Source: Candidatus Goldiibacteriota bacterium
GTDB lineage: Bacteria; Oederibacteriota; PGYV01; DYJU01
Reading direction: 5' to 3'
NCBI GenBank assembly: GCA_938034975.1
Contig: CALHNI010000005.1
Span: 1-60,717 of the forward strand
Length of the DNA: 60,717 bases
The position numbers and the translations under genes are program-made. The notes beneath the pieces were generated by a model. That model searched no databases. It was not told the origin of the DNA and saw nothing but the letters and a program-made list of their open reading frames with translations. Each line of letters starts with the position of its first letter. Positions within the stretch are counted from its first letter, which is position 1. Positions 34,912-45,738 of this stretch are shown in pieces.

Positions 34912-34963
34912 GAAAATCCCTTTAAAAATATGGTTTCCTGCGTCGAAATAGGTTTGTTTTTTT
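34897..34963 (+). terminator. Attenuator hairpin 3:4 (terminator-like)
   Basis: CGACGCAGAAAACC (34897-34910) pairs with GGTTTCCTGCGTCG (34932-34945) at 13 of 14 positions over a 21-nt loop. A T-rich run, TTTGTTTTTTT (34953-34963), follows 7 nt after the stem. The offset is larger than in a textbook intrinsic terminator, so efficiency is uncertain. Confidence 0.65.
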
Positions 34964-34976
34964 GTATAATTTAAAA

Positions 34977-35178
34977 CCTGAGAATTGCATAAAAAATGGC
35001 GATTTTCAGGAGAAAAACATACAAGAAAAATATTATTTAAAAAAATTAAAATATTTAAAACAATACTTGCGTTTTATTTTAAATTAAAAAACAGGTGAAT
35101 AAAAGTAATGCATTATAAAAATTTATTAAATAAAATAAAAATAATAAAAAGTTTTTTTTCGTAAAAACGCATTTTTAC
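34977..35178 (+). repeat. Dispersed intergenic repeat, copy C
   Basis: The left hairpin has arms at 34977-34988 and 34999-35010 (CCTGAGAATTGC / GCGATTTTCAGG). The core includes ACAGGTGAATAAAAGTAATG. The shortened right palindrome is GTAAAAACGCATTTTTAC (35161-35178). It is inserted between the attenuator and ilvD, and TTGACA follows 15 nt later. Relative to copy B about 90 bp of middle sequence is missing. Confidence 0.8.
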
Positions 35179-35193
35179 GGAAAAAATTGTAAA

Positions 35194-35221
35194 TTGACAT
35201 ATATTAAAAAATTATGATAAT
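35194..35221 (+). promoter_or_regulatory. Second, attenuator-independent promoter of ilvD
   Basis: TTGACA (35194-35199), 16 nt, GATAAT (35216-35221), located after repeat copy C and downstream of the attenuator terminator. Transcripts from here would escape leader control. Confidence 0.6.
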
Positions 35222-35258
35222 ATTAAACGTTTTTGAAAAATAAATGGAGGTGGAAAAA

Positions 35259-36923
35259 ATGCGTTCAGATAAAATGAAAAAAGGTCTTGAAAGAACACCG
35301 CATAGAGCACTTTTTAAAGCAATGGGTTATACGGATGAAGAAATACAAAAACCAATAATTGGAGTTGTTAATTCATATAATGAATTAATTCCAGGACATA
35401 TACACCTTGATAAATTAACCAAAGCAGTAAAAGAAGGTGTGCGTATAGCAGGCGGAACACCAATGGAATTTCCTACAATAGGTGTTTGTGATGGTATTGC
35501 AATGGGGCATGAAGGAATGAAATATTCTTTGGTTTCCCGCGAATTAATCGCTGATTCAATTGAAATTATGGCAAAGGCATATCCTTTTGATGGTTTGGTT
35601 TTTATAACTAACTGTGATAAGATTATTCCAGGAATGCTGATGGCAGCAGCGAGGGTTAATATACCTTCTATATTTATAAGCGGCGGGCCTATGTTGCCTG
35701 GTTATTACAAAGGGAAAAAATATGATTTGGTGCTTGGCGGTTTTGAAGCAGTGGGTCAATATCAGGCAGGGAAAATAACAAAAGAAGAACTTGATATAAT
35801 TGAAGAAGTATGTTGTCCGGGTTGCGGCTCATGTGCTGGTATGTTTACTGCAAATACTATGAACTGTATGACAGAAGTTTTGGGAATGGGTTTACCTGGA
35901 AATGGAACTGTGCCTGCTGTATATGCTGAAAGAATACGTTTAGCAAAAAAAGCAGGAATGAAAATTATGGAACTTGTTGAAAAAGATATAAAACCACGCG
36001 ACATATTAACTGAAAAAGCGTTTGAAAATGCTTTTACTGTTGATATGGCTTTGGGTGGTTCCACTAATACAATTTTACATCTTCCTGCAATTGCTTATGA
36101 AGCAGGTATTAAATTTGATTTAAATAAGATAAATACAATATCAGAAAAAACTCCTAATCTTTGTAAAATTTCACCAGCCGGGCAACATTACCTTGTTGAT
36201 ATTTATAATGCCGGTGGTGTTCAGGCAGTTATGAGTGAACTTTCAAAGAGAAATTTATTAAATCTTGATTTAATAACTGTTACAGGAAAAAAAGTAAAAG
36301 AAAATATAAAAGATGCAAAAGTTTTGGATTATGAAGTAATAAGGCCAATTGATAATCCATATTCAAAAGATGGAGGACTTGCAATTCTTTATGGTAATTT
36401 AGCACCAGAAGGTGCTGTTGTAAAACAGTCAGCAGTAGCACCAGAGATGAAAAAAAGAGAAGGAAAAGCAAGGGTATTTGATTCAGAAGAAGATGCGCAA
36501 AAAGCAATTTTAAGCGGGAACATAAAACCAGGTGATGTTGTGGTAATAAGATATGAAGGGCCAAAAGGAGGGCCTGGAATGCGCGAGATGTTGGCGCCTA
36601 CTTCGGCAATAGCAGGTATGGGATTAGATAAAGATGTTGCATTAATTACTGATGGCAGATTTTCAGGTGGCACACGTGGAGCAGCAATCGGACATATCTC
36701 GCCAGAAGCAATGGAAGGAGGACCAATTGCTTTAATAAAAGAAGGAGACATAATTTCAATTGATATACCAGCAAAAAGAATTGATCTGAAAATCAGTGAA
36801 GAAGAAATGGAAAAAAGAAAGAAAGAATGGAAAAAACCAGAGCCAAAAATAAAAGAAGGTGTTTTATACAGATATTCGCAGATTGTATCATCAGCAGCAA
36901 ATGGTGCTGTATTTAAAAAATAA
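35259..36923 (+). CDS. ilvD: Dihydroxy-acid dehydratase
   Basis: The ~554-aa enzyme dehydrates 2,3-dihydroxy-isovalerate and -methylvalerate to the 2-keto acids for Val/Leu and Ile. Fe-S cluster motifs are visible ([31 protein letters not shown]), as is the C-terminal [23 protein letters not shown] place the start at ATG 35259 because GGAGGTGG at 35246-35253 is its ribosome binding site; an upstream ATG at 35244 overlaps that site. It is the first structural gene of the operon, behind the attenuator and a second promoter. Confidence 0.96.
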   Translation: MRSDKMKKGLERTPHRALFKAMGYTDEEIQKPIIGVVNSYNELIPGHIHLDKLTKAVKEGVRIAGGTPMEFPTIGVCDGIAMGHEGMKYSLVSRELIADSIEIMAKAYPFDGLVFITNCDKIIPGMLMAAARVNIPSIFISGGPMLPGYYKGKKYDLVLGGFEAVGQYQAGKITKEELDIIEEVCCPGCGSCAGMFTANTMNCMTEVLGMGLPGNGTVPAVYAERIRLAKKAGMKIMELVEKDIKPRDILTEKAFENAFTVDMALGGSTNTILHLPAIAYEAGIKFDLNKINTISEKTPNLCKISPAGQHYLVDIYNAGGVQAVMSELSKRNLLNLDLITVTGKKVKENIKDAKVLDYEVIRPIDNPYSKDGGLAILYGNLAPEGAVVKQSAVAPEMKKREGKARVFDSEEDAQKAILSGNIKPGDVVVIRYEGPKGGPGMREMLAPTSAIAGMGLDKDVALITDGRFSGGTRGAAIGHISPEAMEGGPIALIKEGDIISIDIPAKRIDLKISEEEMEKRKKEWKKPEPKIKEGVLYRYSQIVSSAANGAVFKK

Positions 36924-36938
36924 AAAAGGAGTTATTTT

Positions 36939-38618
36939 ATGAGAGGTGCAAAAATCCTTTTGGAAAGTTTAAAAAAAGAAGGTGTTGATACCATATTTGG
37001 TTATCCTGGAGGCGTCCTTTTACCCTTGTTTGATGAAATATATAATGAAAAGCAGATTAAATTTTTTCTTGTAAGGCATGAACAGGGTGCAGCTCATATG
37101 GCTGACGGTTATGCCCGTTCAACAGGAAAAGTGGGTGTTTGTCTTGCAACATCCGGACCAGGTGCTACAAATTTAGTAACTGGCATTGCAACTGCTTATA
37201 TGGATTCTATACCTATTGTTGCTTTAACAGGACAGGTTGCAACTTCACATATAGGAAATGATGCTTTTCAGGAAGCTGATATAACAGGAATTACAAGACC
37301 TATTGTAAAACATAATTATCTGGTCAGAGAAGCAAAAGAAATACCACAGATAGTTAAAAATGCATTTTATATAGCATCAACAGGAAGGCCAGGACCTGTA
37401 TTAATTGATCTGCCAAAAAATGTTCTTGCTGGAAATATTGATGAGTTTATTTATCCTGATTCCCCTGATTTGCGTGGGTATAAACCAAAATATGAACCAA
37501 ATAAATTACAGATAAAAAAAGCAGTTGAATTGATTGAAAAAGCGAAAAAACCTGTGGTTTATGCTGGTGGTGGTGTTATTGCATCATCAGCATCAGAAGA
37601 ACTCGTTAAATTCGTTGAAAAGATAGAAGCACCGGTTACAACAACATTACTTGGCATAGGAGCAGTTCCATATAATCATCCTTTGTATCTTGGAATGCTT
37701 GGTATGCATGGAACAAAATATGCAAATTATACAATACAGGATTCAGATTTAATAATTGCAATTGGTGCGCGGTTTGATGACAGGGTAACAGGTGATGTAA
37801 AGACATTTGCTCCGCATGCTGATATAATTCATATAGATATTGACCCTACTTCAATAAGTAAAATCATAAAAGTAGATATTCCGATTGTTGGTGATGCGAA
37901 AAATGTTTTAAAGGAATTATTACAGGAAGTAAAACAAATAAGGCATCCTGAATGGATAGAAAAAGTTATGCAATGGAAAAAACAATATCCTTTGACTTTT
38001 TCATGCGCTAAAGAAGGATTAAAGCCGCAGATGATAATTGAAAAGATTTCGGAACTTGCAGGGGAAGATGCAATAATTGCAACTGAGGTAGGCCAGAATC
38101 AGATGTGGACAGCCCAGTTTTATAAATTTTCAAAACCGAGAAAATTTTTATCATCAGGCGGACTTGGCACAATGGGTTATGGTTTCCCGGCTGCAATAGG
38201 AGCACAGGTTGCAAATCCTGATAAACTCGTAATTGATATTGCAGGAGATGGTTCAATACAGATGAATATACAGGAACTTGCAACAGCAGTAAAATATAAC
38301 TTACCGGTAAAAGTTGCAATTTTAAATAACGGCTGGCTTGGTATGGTAAGGCAGTGGCAGGAATTATTCTTTGGTAAAAGATATTCTCATGTTGATATAT
38401 CAGGCAGTGTTGATTTTGTAAAACTTGCAGAAGCATACGGTGCAAAAGGTTTTAGAGTTACAAAAGAGGATGAAGTTGAAAAAGTTTTAAAAGAAGCATT
38501 TAACATAAAAAAACCAGTTCTGATTGATTTTCATATCTGCGAAGAAGCAAATGTATGGCCAATGGTGCCAGCTGGCGGTTCTTTGCATAAGATGCTTGAA
38601 GGCAGTGAACTTGCATAA
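36939..38618 (+). CDS. ilvB: Acetolactate synthase large (catalytic) subunit
   Basis: This 559-aa thiamine-diphosphate enzyme condenses pyruvate with pyruvate or 2-oxobutyrate. Glu48 in [16 protein letters not shown] activates the cofactor, and [12 protein letters not shown] ... [10 protein letters not shown] is the ThDP/Mg binding motif. AAAGGAG precedes the ATG and ilvD lies 15 nt upstream. The regulatory subunit follows immediately. Confidence 0.97.
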   Translation: MRGAKILLESLKKEGVDTIFGYPGGVLLPLFDEIYNEKQIKFFLVRHEQGAAHMADGYARSTGKVGVCLATSGPGATNLVTGIATAYMDSIPIVALTGQVATSHIGNDAFQEADITGITRPIVKHNYLVREAKEIPQIVKNAFYIASTGRPGPVLIDLPKNVLAGNIDEFIYPDSPDLRGYKPKYEPNKLQIKKAVELIEKAKKPVVYAGGGVIASSASEELVKFVEKIEAPVTTTLLGIGAVPYNHPLYLGMLGMHGTKYANYTIQDSDLIIAIGARFDDRVTGDVKTFAPHADIIHIDIDPTSISKIIKVDIPIVGDAKNVLKELLQEVKQIRHPEWIEKVMQWKKQYPLTFSCAKEGLKPQMIIEKISELAGEDAIIATEVGQNQMWTAQFYKFSKPRKFLSSGGLGTMGYGFPAAIGAQVANPDKLVIDIAGDGSIQMNIQELATAVKYNLPVKVAILNNGWLGMVRQWQELFFGKRYSHVDISGSVDFVKLAEAYGAKGFRVTKEDEVEKVLKEAFNIKKPVLIDFHICEEANVWPMVPAGGSLHKMLEGSELA

Positions 38619-38644
38619 AGTCAAAATAATAAGGAGTAAAATTT

Positions 38645-39139
38645 ATGGAAAAGAAAAAAACAATATCAGTGATAGTTGAAAATCATCCCGGGGTTTTAGC
38701 AAGAATCGCAGGACTTTTTTCAAGCAGAAATTTTAATATAGAAAGCTTGGCTGTTGGTGAAACAGAAGATCCTTCAACTTCGCGTATGACAATTGTTGCA
38801 ACCGGTGATGAACTTGTATTAGAGCAGATAATAAAACAGTTAAATAAACTCATTGATACTTTAAAGGTTATTGATATGAGCAAGGAAGATTATGTGGAAA
38901 GAGAACTTGCCCTTATCAAAATTAATATAGAAAATAAAAATTTAACAGATCTGATGCATATTATAAATATTTTTAAAGGTAAAGTGTTGGATACAGGAAG
39001 TGATAGTTTAATTGTAGAAATAACAGGTAACGATGAAAGAATAAATTCTTTTATTCATCTTACACAAACTTTTGGAATAAAAGAGATGGTAAGAACAGGG
39101 GTTGTTGCACTTACACGTTCAAAAAAACAAAAGGAGTAA
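38645..39139 (+). CDS. ilvN: Acetolactate synthase small (regulatory) subunit
   Basis: The 164-aa protein has an N-terminal ACT domain starting TISVIVENHPGVLARIAGLFSSRNFNIESL, which normally binds valine for feedback inhibition, and the family C-terminal domain. It stabilises and regulates IlvB. AAGGAG precedes the ATG. It sits 26 nt after ilvB. The name ilvH would be equally valid. Confidence 0.95.
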   Translation: MEKKKTISVIVENHPGVLARIAGLFSSRNFNIESLAVGETEDPSTSRMTIVATGDELVLEQIIKQLNKLIDTLKVIDMSKEDYVERELALIKINIENKNLTDLMHIINIFKGKVLDTGSDSLIVEITGNDERINSFIHLTQTFGIKEMVRTGVVALTRSKKQKE

Positions 39140-39165
39140 AAATTTAAATAAAAATGGAGGTTTAA

Positions 39166-40236
<1,071 letters not shown>

Positions 40237-40268
40237 AAGGTAAAATTTTAAAGAAAGGGTTGAAAAAA

Positions 40269-41807
40269 ATGGAAAAAATTTTGATATTTGATACAACATT
40301 AAGAGACGGAGAACAGATACCAGGAGCTTCTTTAACCAAAATTGAAAAAATAGAAATAGCAGTACAACTGGAAAAATTAAATGTGGACATAATTGAAGCA
40401 GGGTTTCCAATATCATCACCAGGCGATATGGAAGCAGTAAAAGAAATAGGGAAAGTTGTAAAAAAACCAGTAATTGCCGGACTTGCCAGGGCTGTAAAAA
40501 AGGATATTGATGCATGCTGGGAAGCATTAAAAAAAGTAAAAAGGCCAAGAATACATACTTTTATTGGGACCTCGGACATACATATCAAATATATTACAAA
40601 TACTACGCGGGAAGTAGTTTTGCAGCGGGCAATAGATGCAGTAAAATATGCGAGAAATTACTGTGAAGATGTTGAATTTTCTGCGATGGATGCTGCAAGG
40701 ACAGATTTTGATTATTTATGCAAAATAGTTGAGGAAACCATAAAAGCAGGAGCAGGCACAATAAATATACCTGATTCTGTTGGTTATGCAGAGCCGCATG
40801 AATTCGGTGAATTAATAAAAAAACTAATGAATTCTGTTCCAAATATAGATAAAGCTATAATTTCAGTTCACTGCCACAATGATTTAGGGATGGCTACTGC
40901 AAATTCTTTAGCTGCCATTTTAAATGGAGCAAGACAGGTAGAATGCACGATAAATGGTTTGGGTGAAAGAGCAGGAAATGCATCATTAGAAGAAGTTGTT
41001 ATGGCAATAAAAGTTAGAAAAGATATATTTAACTTTGATACCAATATTAAAACTGAAGAAATTTATAAAACATCAAAACTTGTTTCAAGATTGACCGGTA
41101 TACCTGTGCAACCAAATAAAGCAATTGTTGGAGCAAATGCTTTTGCGCATGCATCAGGTATACATCAGGATGCAATTTTGAAAAAGGAATCAACTTTTGG
41201 AATAATGACACCATCATCAATTGGAATACCAGGGCATGAACTTGTTTTAACTGCACGATCAGGCAGGCATGCTTTAAAGCATAGATTGGAACACCTGGGT
41301 TTTAAATTGGGTGAGAAAGAAATAAATGAAGTTTATGCAAAATTCCTTGAAATTGCTGATAAGAAAAAAGAAGTTTTTGATGAAGATTTATTAACTTTAA
41401 TGTCAGGAAGGGGAGTCGCTGTAAAACCTGTTTATCAGCTTGAATATATTTATGTTGCAACCGGAAATAAAATTTTACCAACAGCAACAGTTGCAATAAA
41501 AAAAGGAGACAAAGTATATAAAAGTTCAGCAACAGGCGATGGTCCGGTTGATGCAACATACAAAGCTATAAATGAAATAGTAAAAGAAGATGTAAAATTA
41601 CTTGATTACCAGATAAGGTCAGTAACAAAAGGAGAAGAAGCCCAAGGAGAAGTAAGTATAAGAATAAAAAAAGGCGCAACAGAAGTAAACGGTAAAGGCA
41701 TATCCACAGATATAATAGAGGCAAGTGCAAAAGCATATCTTGATGCTTTGTCAAAACTTGAAAGAGAAAAAAAAGTAAGTATTAAAAAAAACAGTTATAA
41801 ATTGTAA
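40269..41807 (+). CDS. leuA: 2-isopropylmalate synthase
   Basis: The 512-aa product starts [21 protein letters not shown], the TIM-barrel signature of the family. Metal ligands appear in [26 protein letters not shown]. The C-terminal ~125 residues form the LeuA allosteric domain that binds leucine. It condenses 2-oxoisovalerate with acetyl-CoA. I chose ATG 40269 because AAAGGG lies 9 nt upstream; a TTG at 40260 is in frame but abuts it. Citramalate synthase is the main alternative, but the neighbouring leuCDB favour LeuA. Confidence 0.92.
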   Translation: MEKILIFDTTLRDGEQIPGASLTKIEKIEIAVQLEKLNVDIIEAGFPISSPGDMEAVKEIGKVVKKPVIAGLARAVKKDIDACWEALKKVKRPRIHTFIGTSDIHIKYITNTTREVVLQRAIDAVKYARNYCEDVEFSAMDAARTDFDYLCKIVEETIKAGAGTINIPDSVGYAEPHEFGELIKKLMNSVPNIDKAIISVHCHNDLGMATANSLAAILNGARQVECTINGLGERAGNASLEEVVMAIKVRKDIFNFDTNIKTEEIYKTSKLVSRLTGIPVQPNKAIVGANAFAHASGIHQDAILKKESTFGIMTPSSIGIPGHELVLTARSGRHALKHRLEHLGFKLGEKEINEVYAKFLEIADKKKEVFDEDLLTLMSGRGVAVKPVYQLEYIYVATGNKILPTATVAIKKGDKVYKSSATGDGPVDATYKAINEIVKEDVKLLDYQIRSVTKGEEAQGEVSIRIKKGATEVNGKGISTDIIEASAKAYLDALSKLEREKKVSIKKNSYKL

Positions 41808-41817
41808 GGAGCAAAAA

Positions 41818-43080
41818 ATGGGAATGACAATTGGAGAAAAAATACTTGCGGCAAAATGTGGTAAAAAATTTGTAGAACCAGGCGAACTTATCATAGCGGA
41901 TGTGGACATAGTTCTGGCAAATGATATTACAGCACCACTTGCAATAAAAGAATTTAAAAATTCAGGTGCAACCAGGGTATTTGACAGAAAAAAAATTGTT
42001 TTGGTTCCGGATCATTTTACACCAAATAAAGATATTAAATCAGCAGAGCAGGCAAAAATTTTGCGTGATTTTGCAAATGAGCAAAAACTCACTCATTATT
42101 ATGAGCAGGGTCAGGCAGGTATAGAACATGTTTTATTACCTGAAAAAGGTATTGTTGTTTCTGGGGATCTTGTAATTGGTGCTGATTCACATACATGCAC
42201 CTATGGTGCGCTCGGTGCTTTTGCAACAGGTGTTGGTTCAACTGATGTTGCATTTGCAATGATTACTGGGAAAGCATGGTTTAAAGTTCCAACAACAATA
42301 AAATTCATATATAAAGGAAAATTAAAAAAATGGGTATATTCAAAGGATCTTATTTTATATACTATAGGTAAAATAGGTGTTGATGGAGCACTTTATAAAA
42401 TAATGGAATTTGCAGGACCTGTTATTTCTGATTTATCAGTAGATGCAAGGATGACCATGTCAAACATGGCAATAGAAGCAGGTGGAAAAGCAGGAATAAT
42501 AGAACCAGATGATATAACAATAGAATATATGAAAAAACGGGCAGAAAGAAAATGGAAAATTTTTAAATCAGACAAAGATGCCAAATATGAAAAAGTAATA
42601 GAGTTTGATTGTGAAAAAATTGAGCCGCAGGTTGCGTGCCCGCATTTACCGGAAAATACTAAATCTGTTTCAGAAGTTGGGAAAGTTTTAATAGACCAGG
42701 CGGTTATTGGTTCATGCACTAATGGAAGAATAGAAGATTTAAAAATAGCAGCAAAAATTTTAAAAGGTAAAAAAGTAAATTCCCGTGTTCGTTGTATAAT
42801 TTTTCCCGGGACACAGAATGTTTATTTGCAGGCATTAAAAGAAGGTTTGGTTGAGATATTTATAAAAGCAGGTTGTGTTGTATCGCCGCCAACCTGTGGA
42901 CCATGTCTTGGCGGACATATGGGTATTTTAGCAAAAGGTGAGGTTGCAATTTCAACAACAAACAGGAATTTTGTCGGAAGGATGGGACATCCTGAAAGTT
43001 TTGTTTATCTTTCATCTCCAGCTGTTGCCGCAGCTTCTGCAATTGCAGGAAAAATTGCAAGCCCGGAAGATATTTTATAA
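41818..43080 (+). CDS. leuC: 3-isopropylmalate dehydratase large subunit
   Basis: This 420-aa aconitase-family protein is of the shorter LeuC/HacA type. The 4Fe-4S ligands are the Cys in [13 protein letters not shown] and in [13 protein letters not shown]. The N-terminal block [20 protein letters not shown] and [23 protein letters not shown] are typical. With LeuD it interconverts 2- and 3-isopropylmalate. AAGGAG precedes the ATG. Confidence 0.95.
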   Translation: MGMTIGEKILAAKCGKKFVEPGELIIADVDIVLANDITAPLAIKEFKNSGATRVFDRKKIVLVPDHFTPNKDIKSAEQAKILRDFANEQKLTHYYEQGQAGIEHVLLPEKGIVVSGDLVIGADSHTCTYGALGAFATGVGSTDVAFAMITGKAWFKVPTTIKFIYKGKLKKWVYSKDLILYTIGKIGVDGALYKIMEFAGPVISDLSVDARMTMSNMAIEAGGKAGIIEPDDITIEYMKKRAERKWKIFKSDKDAKYEKVIEFDCEKIEPQVACPHLPENTKSVSEVGKVLIDQAVIGSCTNGRIEDLKIAAKILKGKKVNSRVRCIIFPGTQNVYLQALKEGLVEIFIKAGCVVSPPTCGPCLGGHMGILAKGEVAISTTNRNFVGRMGHPESFVYLSSPAVAAASAIAGKIASPEDIL

Positions 43081-43116
43081 TTTAACAACAATTTGTAAAA
43101 AAGGCAGGAGGAAAAA

Positions 43117-43614
43117 ATGCAGATAAAAGGAAAAGCATGGAAATTTGGTGATGACATAGATACAGATGCTATTATACCAGCAAGGTATTTAAATACATCT
43201 GACCCTTATGAACTTGCAAAGCATTGTATGGAAGATGCAGATAAAACATTTGCATCAAAAGTAAAAAAAGGAGACATAATAGTTGCAGGGAAAAATTTTG
43301 GATGTGGAAGTTCGCGCGAACATGCCCCGGTTGCGATAAAATATGCAGGTGTATCGTGTGTCATAGCAAAAGATTTTGCAAGGATTTTTTTCAGGAACGC
43401 ATTTAATATTGGTTTACCTATATTTGAATCAGAAGAAGCATCAAAAAAAATTGATGAAGGAGATGAAATAGAAATACTGGCAGATAAAGGGATAATTAAA
43501 AATTTAACCAAAAGTCAAGAATATATAGTAAAACCCATACCGCCTTTTATGCAGGAATTGGTTGCAGCAGGCGGGCTTATAAATTATGCAAAGCAAAAAT
43601 TTAAAATAAAATGA
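43117..43614 (+). CDS. leuD: 3-isopropylmalate dehydratase small subunit
   Basis: This 165-aa swivel-domain subunit has [18 protein letters not shown], the [21 protein letters not shown] substrate-binding loop, and [14 protein letters not shown]. It pairs with LeuC, encoded 36 nt upstream. GGAGG precedes the ATG. Its length suits the short (archaeal/bacterial) LeuD type, matching the LeuC subtype. Confidence 0.95.
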   Translation: MQIKGKAWKFGDDIDTDAIIPARYLNTSDPYELAKHCMEDADKTFASKVKKGDIIVAGKNFGCGSSREHAPVAIKYAGVSCVIAKDFARIFFRNAFNIGLPIFESEEASKKIDEGDEIEILADKGIIKNLTKSQEYIVKPIPPFMQELVAAGGLINYAKQKFKIK

Positions 43615-43630
43615 AAGGAGAAATAAAAAA

Positions 43631-44698
43631 ATGGGACGCACTTATGAAATTGCTGTAATGCCTGGTGATGGCACAGGACCAGAAGTTATAGAAGAAGGAG
43701 TGAAAGTTTTAAAAACAGCAGCAGAAAAATATGGATTGAAATTAAATTTTAATTACTATGATTTTGGTGGAGAAAGATATAAAAAAACTGGTGAGACACT
43801 TCCTGATTCTGCTATAGAAGAATTTAAAAAACAGGATGCAATTTATTTAGGTGCAATAGGGCATCCTGATGTAAAGCCTGGTATTTTGGAATTAGGTATT
43901 TTATTAAAATTACGTTTTTCACTTGATCAGTATATAAATTTAAGACCTGTTAAATTATATGAAGGGGTTGATTGCCCTTTAAAAGATAAAGGACCTGAAC
44001 ACATTGATTTTGTAGTTGTCAGGGAAAATACAGGTGGAATTTATACAGGGCAGGGTGGTGTTGCAAAAAAAGGGACACCAAACGAGATTGCAAGCCAGTT
44101 GATGGTTTATTCCCGTTTTGAAGTTGAAAGATGTATAAGATACGCATATCAGGTTGCCAGAAAAAGAAATAAAAAAAACATGTTAACTTTGGTCCATAAA
44201 ACAAATGTTTTGACTAATTGTGGTGATTTGTGGATAAGGGTTCATAAAGAAATAGGAGATAAAGAATTTCCAGATATAAAACAAGATTATGCACATGTTG
44301 ATGCTACAACAATGTGGTTTGTAAAAAATCCTGAATTTTTTGATGTTATAGTAACTGAAAATATGTTTGGTGATATAATCACTGACCTTGGTGCAATGAT
44401 ACAGGGCGGCATGGGAATTGCCGCAGGTGGAAATATAAATCCAGAAGGGGTTTCTATGTTTGAACCAATAGGGGGATCTGCTCCTAAATATACAGGTAAA
44501 AATGTTATAAATCCGCTGGCTGCAATATGTGCCGGTGCAATGATGATGGAAAATTTAGGAGAAGAAAAAGCAGCACGGGCAATTGAAAATGCAGTCCAGG
44601 ATGCTTTAAAATCAGGAAAAATAAAAAGTTTATCAGCTGGAAAAATGGGAATGGGAACAAAAGAGGTTGGCGACTTAGTCGCATCACTTGTAAAGTAA
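43631..44698 (+). CDS. leuB: 3-isopropylmalate dehydrogenase
   Basis: This 355-aa member of the isocitrate/isopropylmalate dehydrogenase family has MPGDGTGPEVIEE, the substrate-binding LKLRFSLDQYINLRPVKLY, VVRENTGGIYTGQGG, DVIVTENMFGDIITDLGAMIQGG and GSAPKYTGKNVINPLA. It oxidises and decarboxylates 3-isopropylmalate, completing the leucine branch. Sequence alone cannot fully exclude a related beta-decarboxylating dehydrogenase; the operon position makes LeuB likely. AAAGGAG precedes the ATG. Confidence 0.9.
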   Translation: MGRTYEIAVMPGDGTGPEVIEEGVKVLKTAAEKYGLKLNFNYYDFGGERYKKTGETLPDSAIEEFKKQDAIYLGAIGHPDVKPGILELGILLKLRFSLDQYINLRPVKLYEGVDCPLKDKGPEHIDFVVVRENTGGIYTGQGGVAKKGTPNEIASQLMVYSRFEVERCIRYAYQVARKRNKKNMLTLVHKTNVLTNCGDLWIRVHKEIGDKEFPDIKQDYAHVDATTMWFVKNPEFFDVIVTENMFGDIITDLGAMIQGGMGIAAGGNINPEGVSMFEPIGGSAPKYTGKNVINPLAAICAGAMMMENLGEEKAARAIENAVQDALKSGKIKSLSAGKMGMGTKEVGDLVASLVK

Positions 44699-44723
44699 GA
44701 TTTTTTGATAAGGAGAAATAAAT

Positions 44724-45737
44724 ATGAAAAATTACAATGTAGCTATAATGGGTGCAACAGGTGCAGTTGGTGTTGAAATGCTTAAAATTTTAGAAGAAAG
44801 AAAATTTCCGGTTGATAATTTAAAACTTTTAGCATCTGAAAGATCAGTTGGAAAAGAAATGTCTTTTCAGGGAAGAAAAATAAAAGTGGAACTTTTAACC
44901 AGAGATTCTTTTAAAGGGATTGACATAGTTCTTGCTTCTGCTGGTGCTTCAATATCAAAACAGTTTGTAAATGATATTTTAGCAGCAGGTGCTTTAATAA
45001 TTGATAATTCATCTGCTTTCAGGATGGAAAAAGATGTGCCTTTGGTAGTTCCTGAGATAAATCCGGAAGATGTGAGATGGAATAAAGGTATTATTGCAAA
45101 TCCAAATTGCACAACTATAATTATGATTGTTCCATTAAAACCTTTACACGATTATGGAAAAATAAAAAGAATAGTTATGTCAAGTTATCAGGCAGCATCA
45201 GGAGCAGGTGCTAAAGCAATGGCAGAATTAGAACAACAGGCAAAAGACTGGGCTTTGGGTAATGAATTAAAGGTTGAAAAATTTCAGTACCAGATTCTTT
45301 TTAATCTAATACCCCATATTGATGTTTTTATGGAAAACGGTTATACCAAAGAAGAGATGAAGGTTATAAATGAAACAAGAAAAATAATGCATTCGCCTGA
45401 TATGCAAATAACCTGTACAACTGTGAGAGTTCCTGTTTTAAGGGCACATTCGGAGTCAATAAATATAGAAACAGAAAAAAAGATAACTCCGGAAAAAGCA
45501 AGGGAACTTTTACAAAAAGCCCCTGGTGTAAAATTAGAAGATGATCCGGCAAATAAAAAATATCCGATGCCGCTTTTTTCAGCAGGAAAAGATGAAGTAT
45601 TTGTTGGCAGGATAAGAGAAGATTTTTCCAGAGAAAATTGTTTGAATTTATGGGTATCAGGTGACCAGATAAGAAAAGGCGCTGCTTTAAATGCAGTTCA
45701 GATAGCAGAAATAATTGCAAAAGAAGGGTTAAAATAA
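44724..45737 (+). CDS. asd: Aspartate-semialdehyde dehydrogenase
   Basis: The 337-aa enzyme reduces aspartyl phosphate to the semialdehyde feeding Lys, Thr, Met and, through Thr, Ile. It has NADP-binding MGATGAVGVEMLKILEER, catalytic Cys in IANPNCTTIIM, and SYQAASGAGAKAMAELEQQ. Its place at the end of an ilv-leu operon makes sense as a supply gene for isoleucine. AAGGAG precedes the ATG. No other threonine-pathway gene is in the window. The stop is 1 nt from purB. Confidence 0.95.
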   Translation: MKNYNVAIMGATGAVGVEMLKILEERKFPVDNLKLLASERSVGKEMSFQGRKIKVELLTRDSFKGIDIVLASAGASISKQFVNDILAAGALIIDNSSAFRMEKDVPLVVPEINPEDVRWNKGIIANPNCTTIIMIVPLKPLHDYGKIKRIVMSSYQAASGAGAKAMAELEQQAKDWALGNELKVEKFQYQILFNLIPHIDVFMENGYTKEEMKVINETRKIMHSPDMQITCTTVRVPVLRAHSESINIETEKKITPEKARELLQKAPGVKLEDDPANKKYPMPLFSAGKDEVFVGRIREDFSRENCLNLWVSGDQIRKGAALNAVQIAEIIAKEGLK

Positions 45738-45738
45738 A

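Noticed and set aside
34745-35258. T-box or other tRNA-sensing riboswitch upstream of ilvD
   Set aside because: No T-box consensus or specifier-loop layout was seen; the Leu/Val/Ile-rich ORF with competing hairpins explains the region better.
43631-44698. Isocitrate dehydrogenase instead of LeuB
   Set aside because: Length and the LRFSLDQYINLRPVKLY-type substrate region, plus position after leuCD, favour 3-isopropylmalate dehydrogenase.
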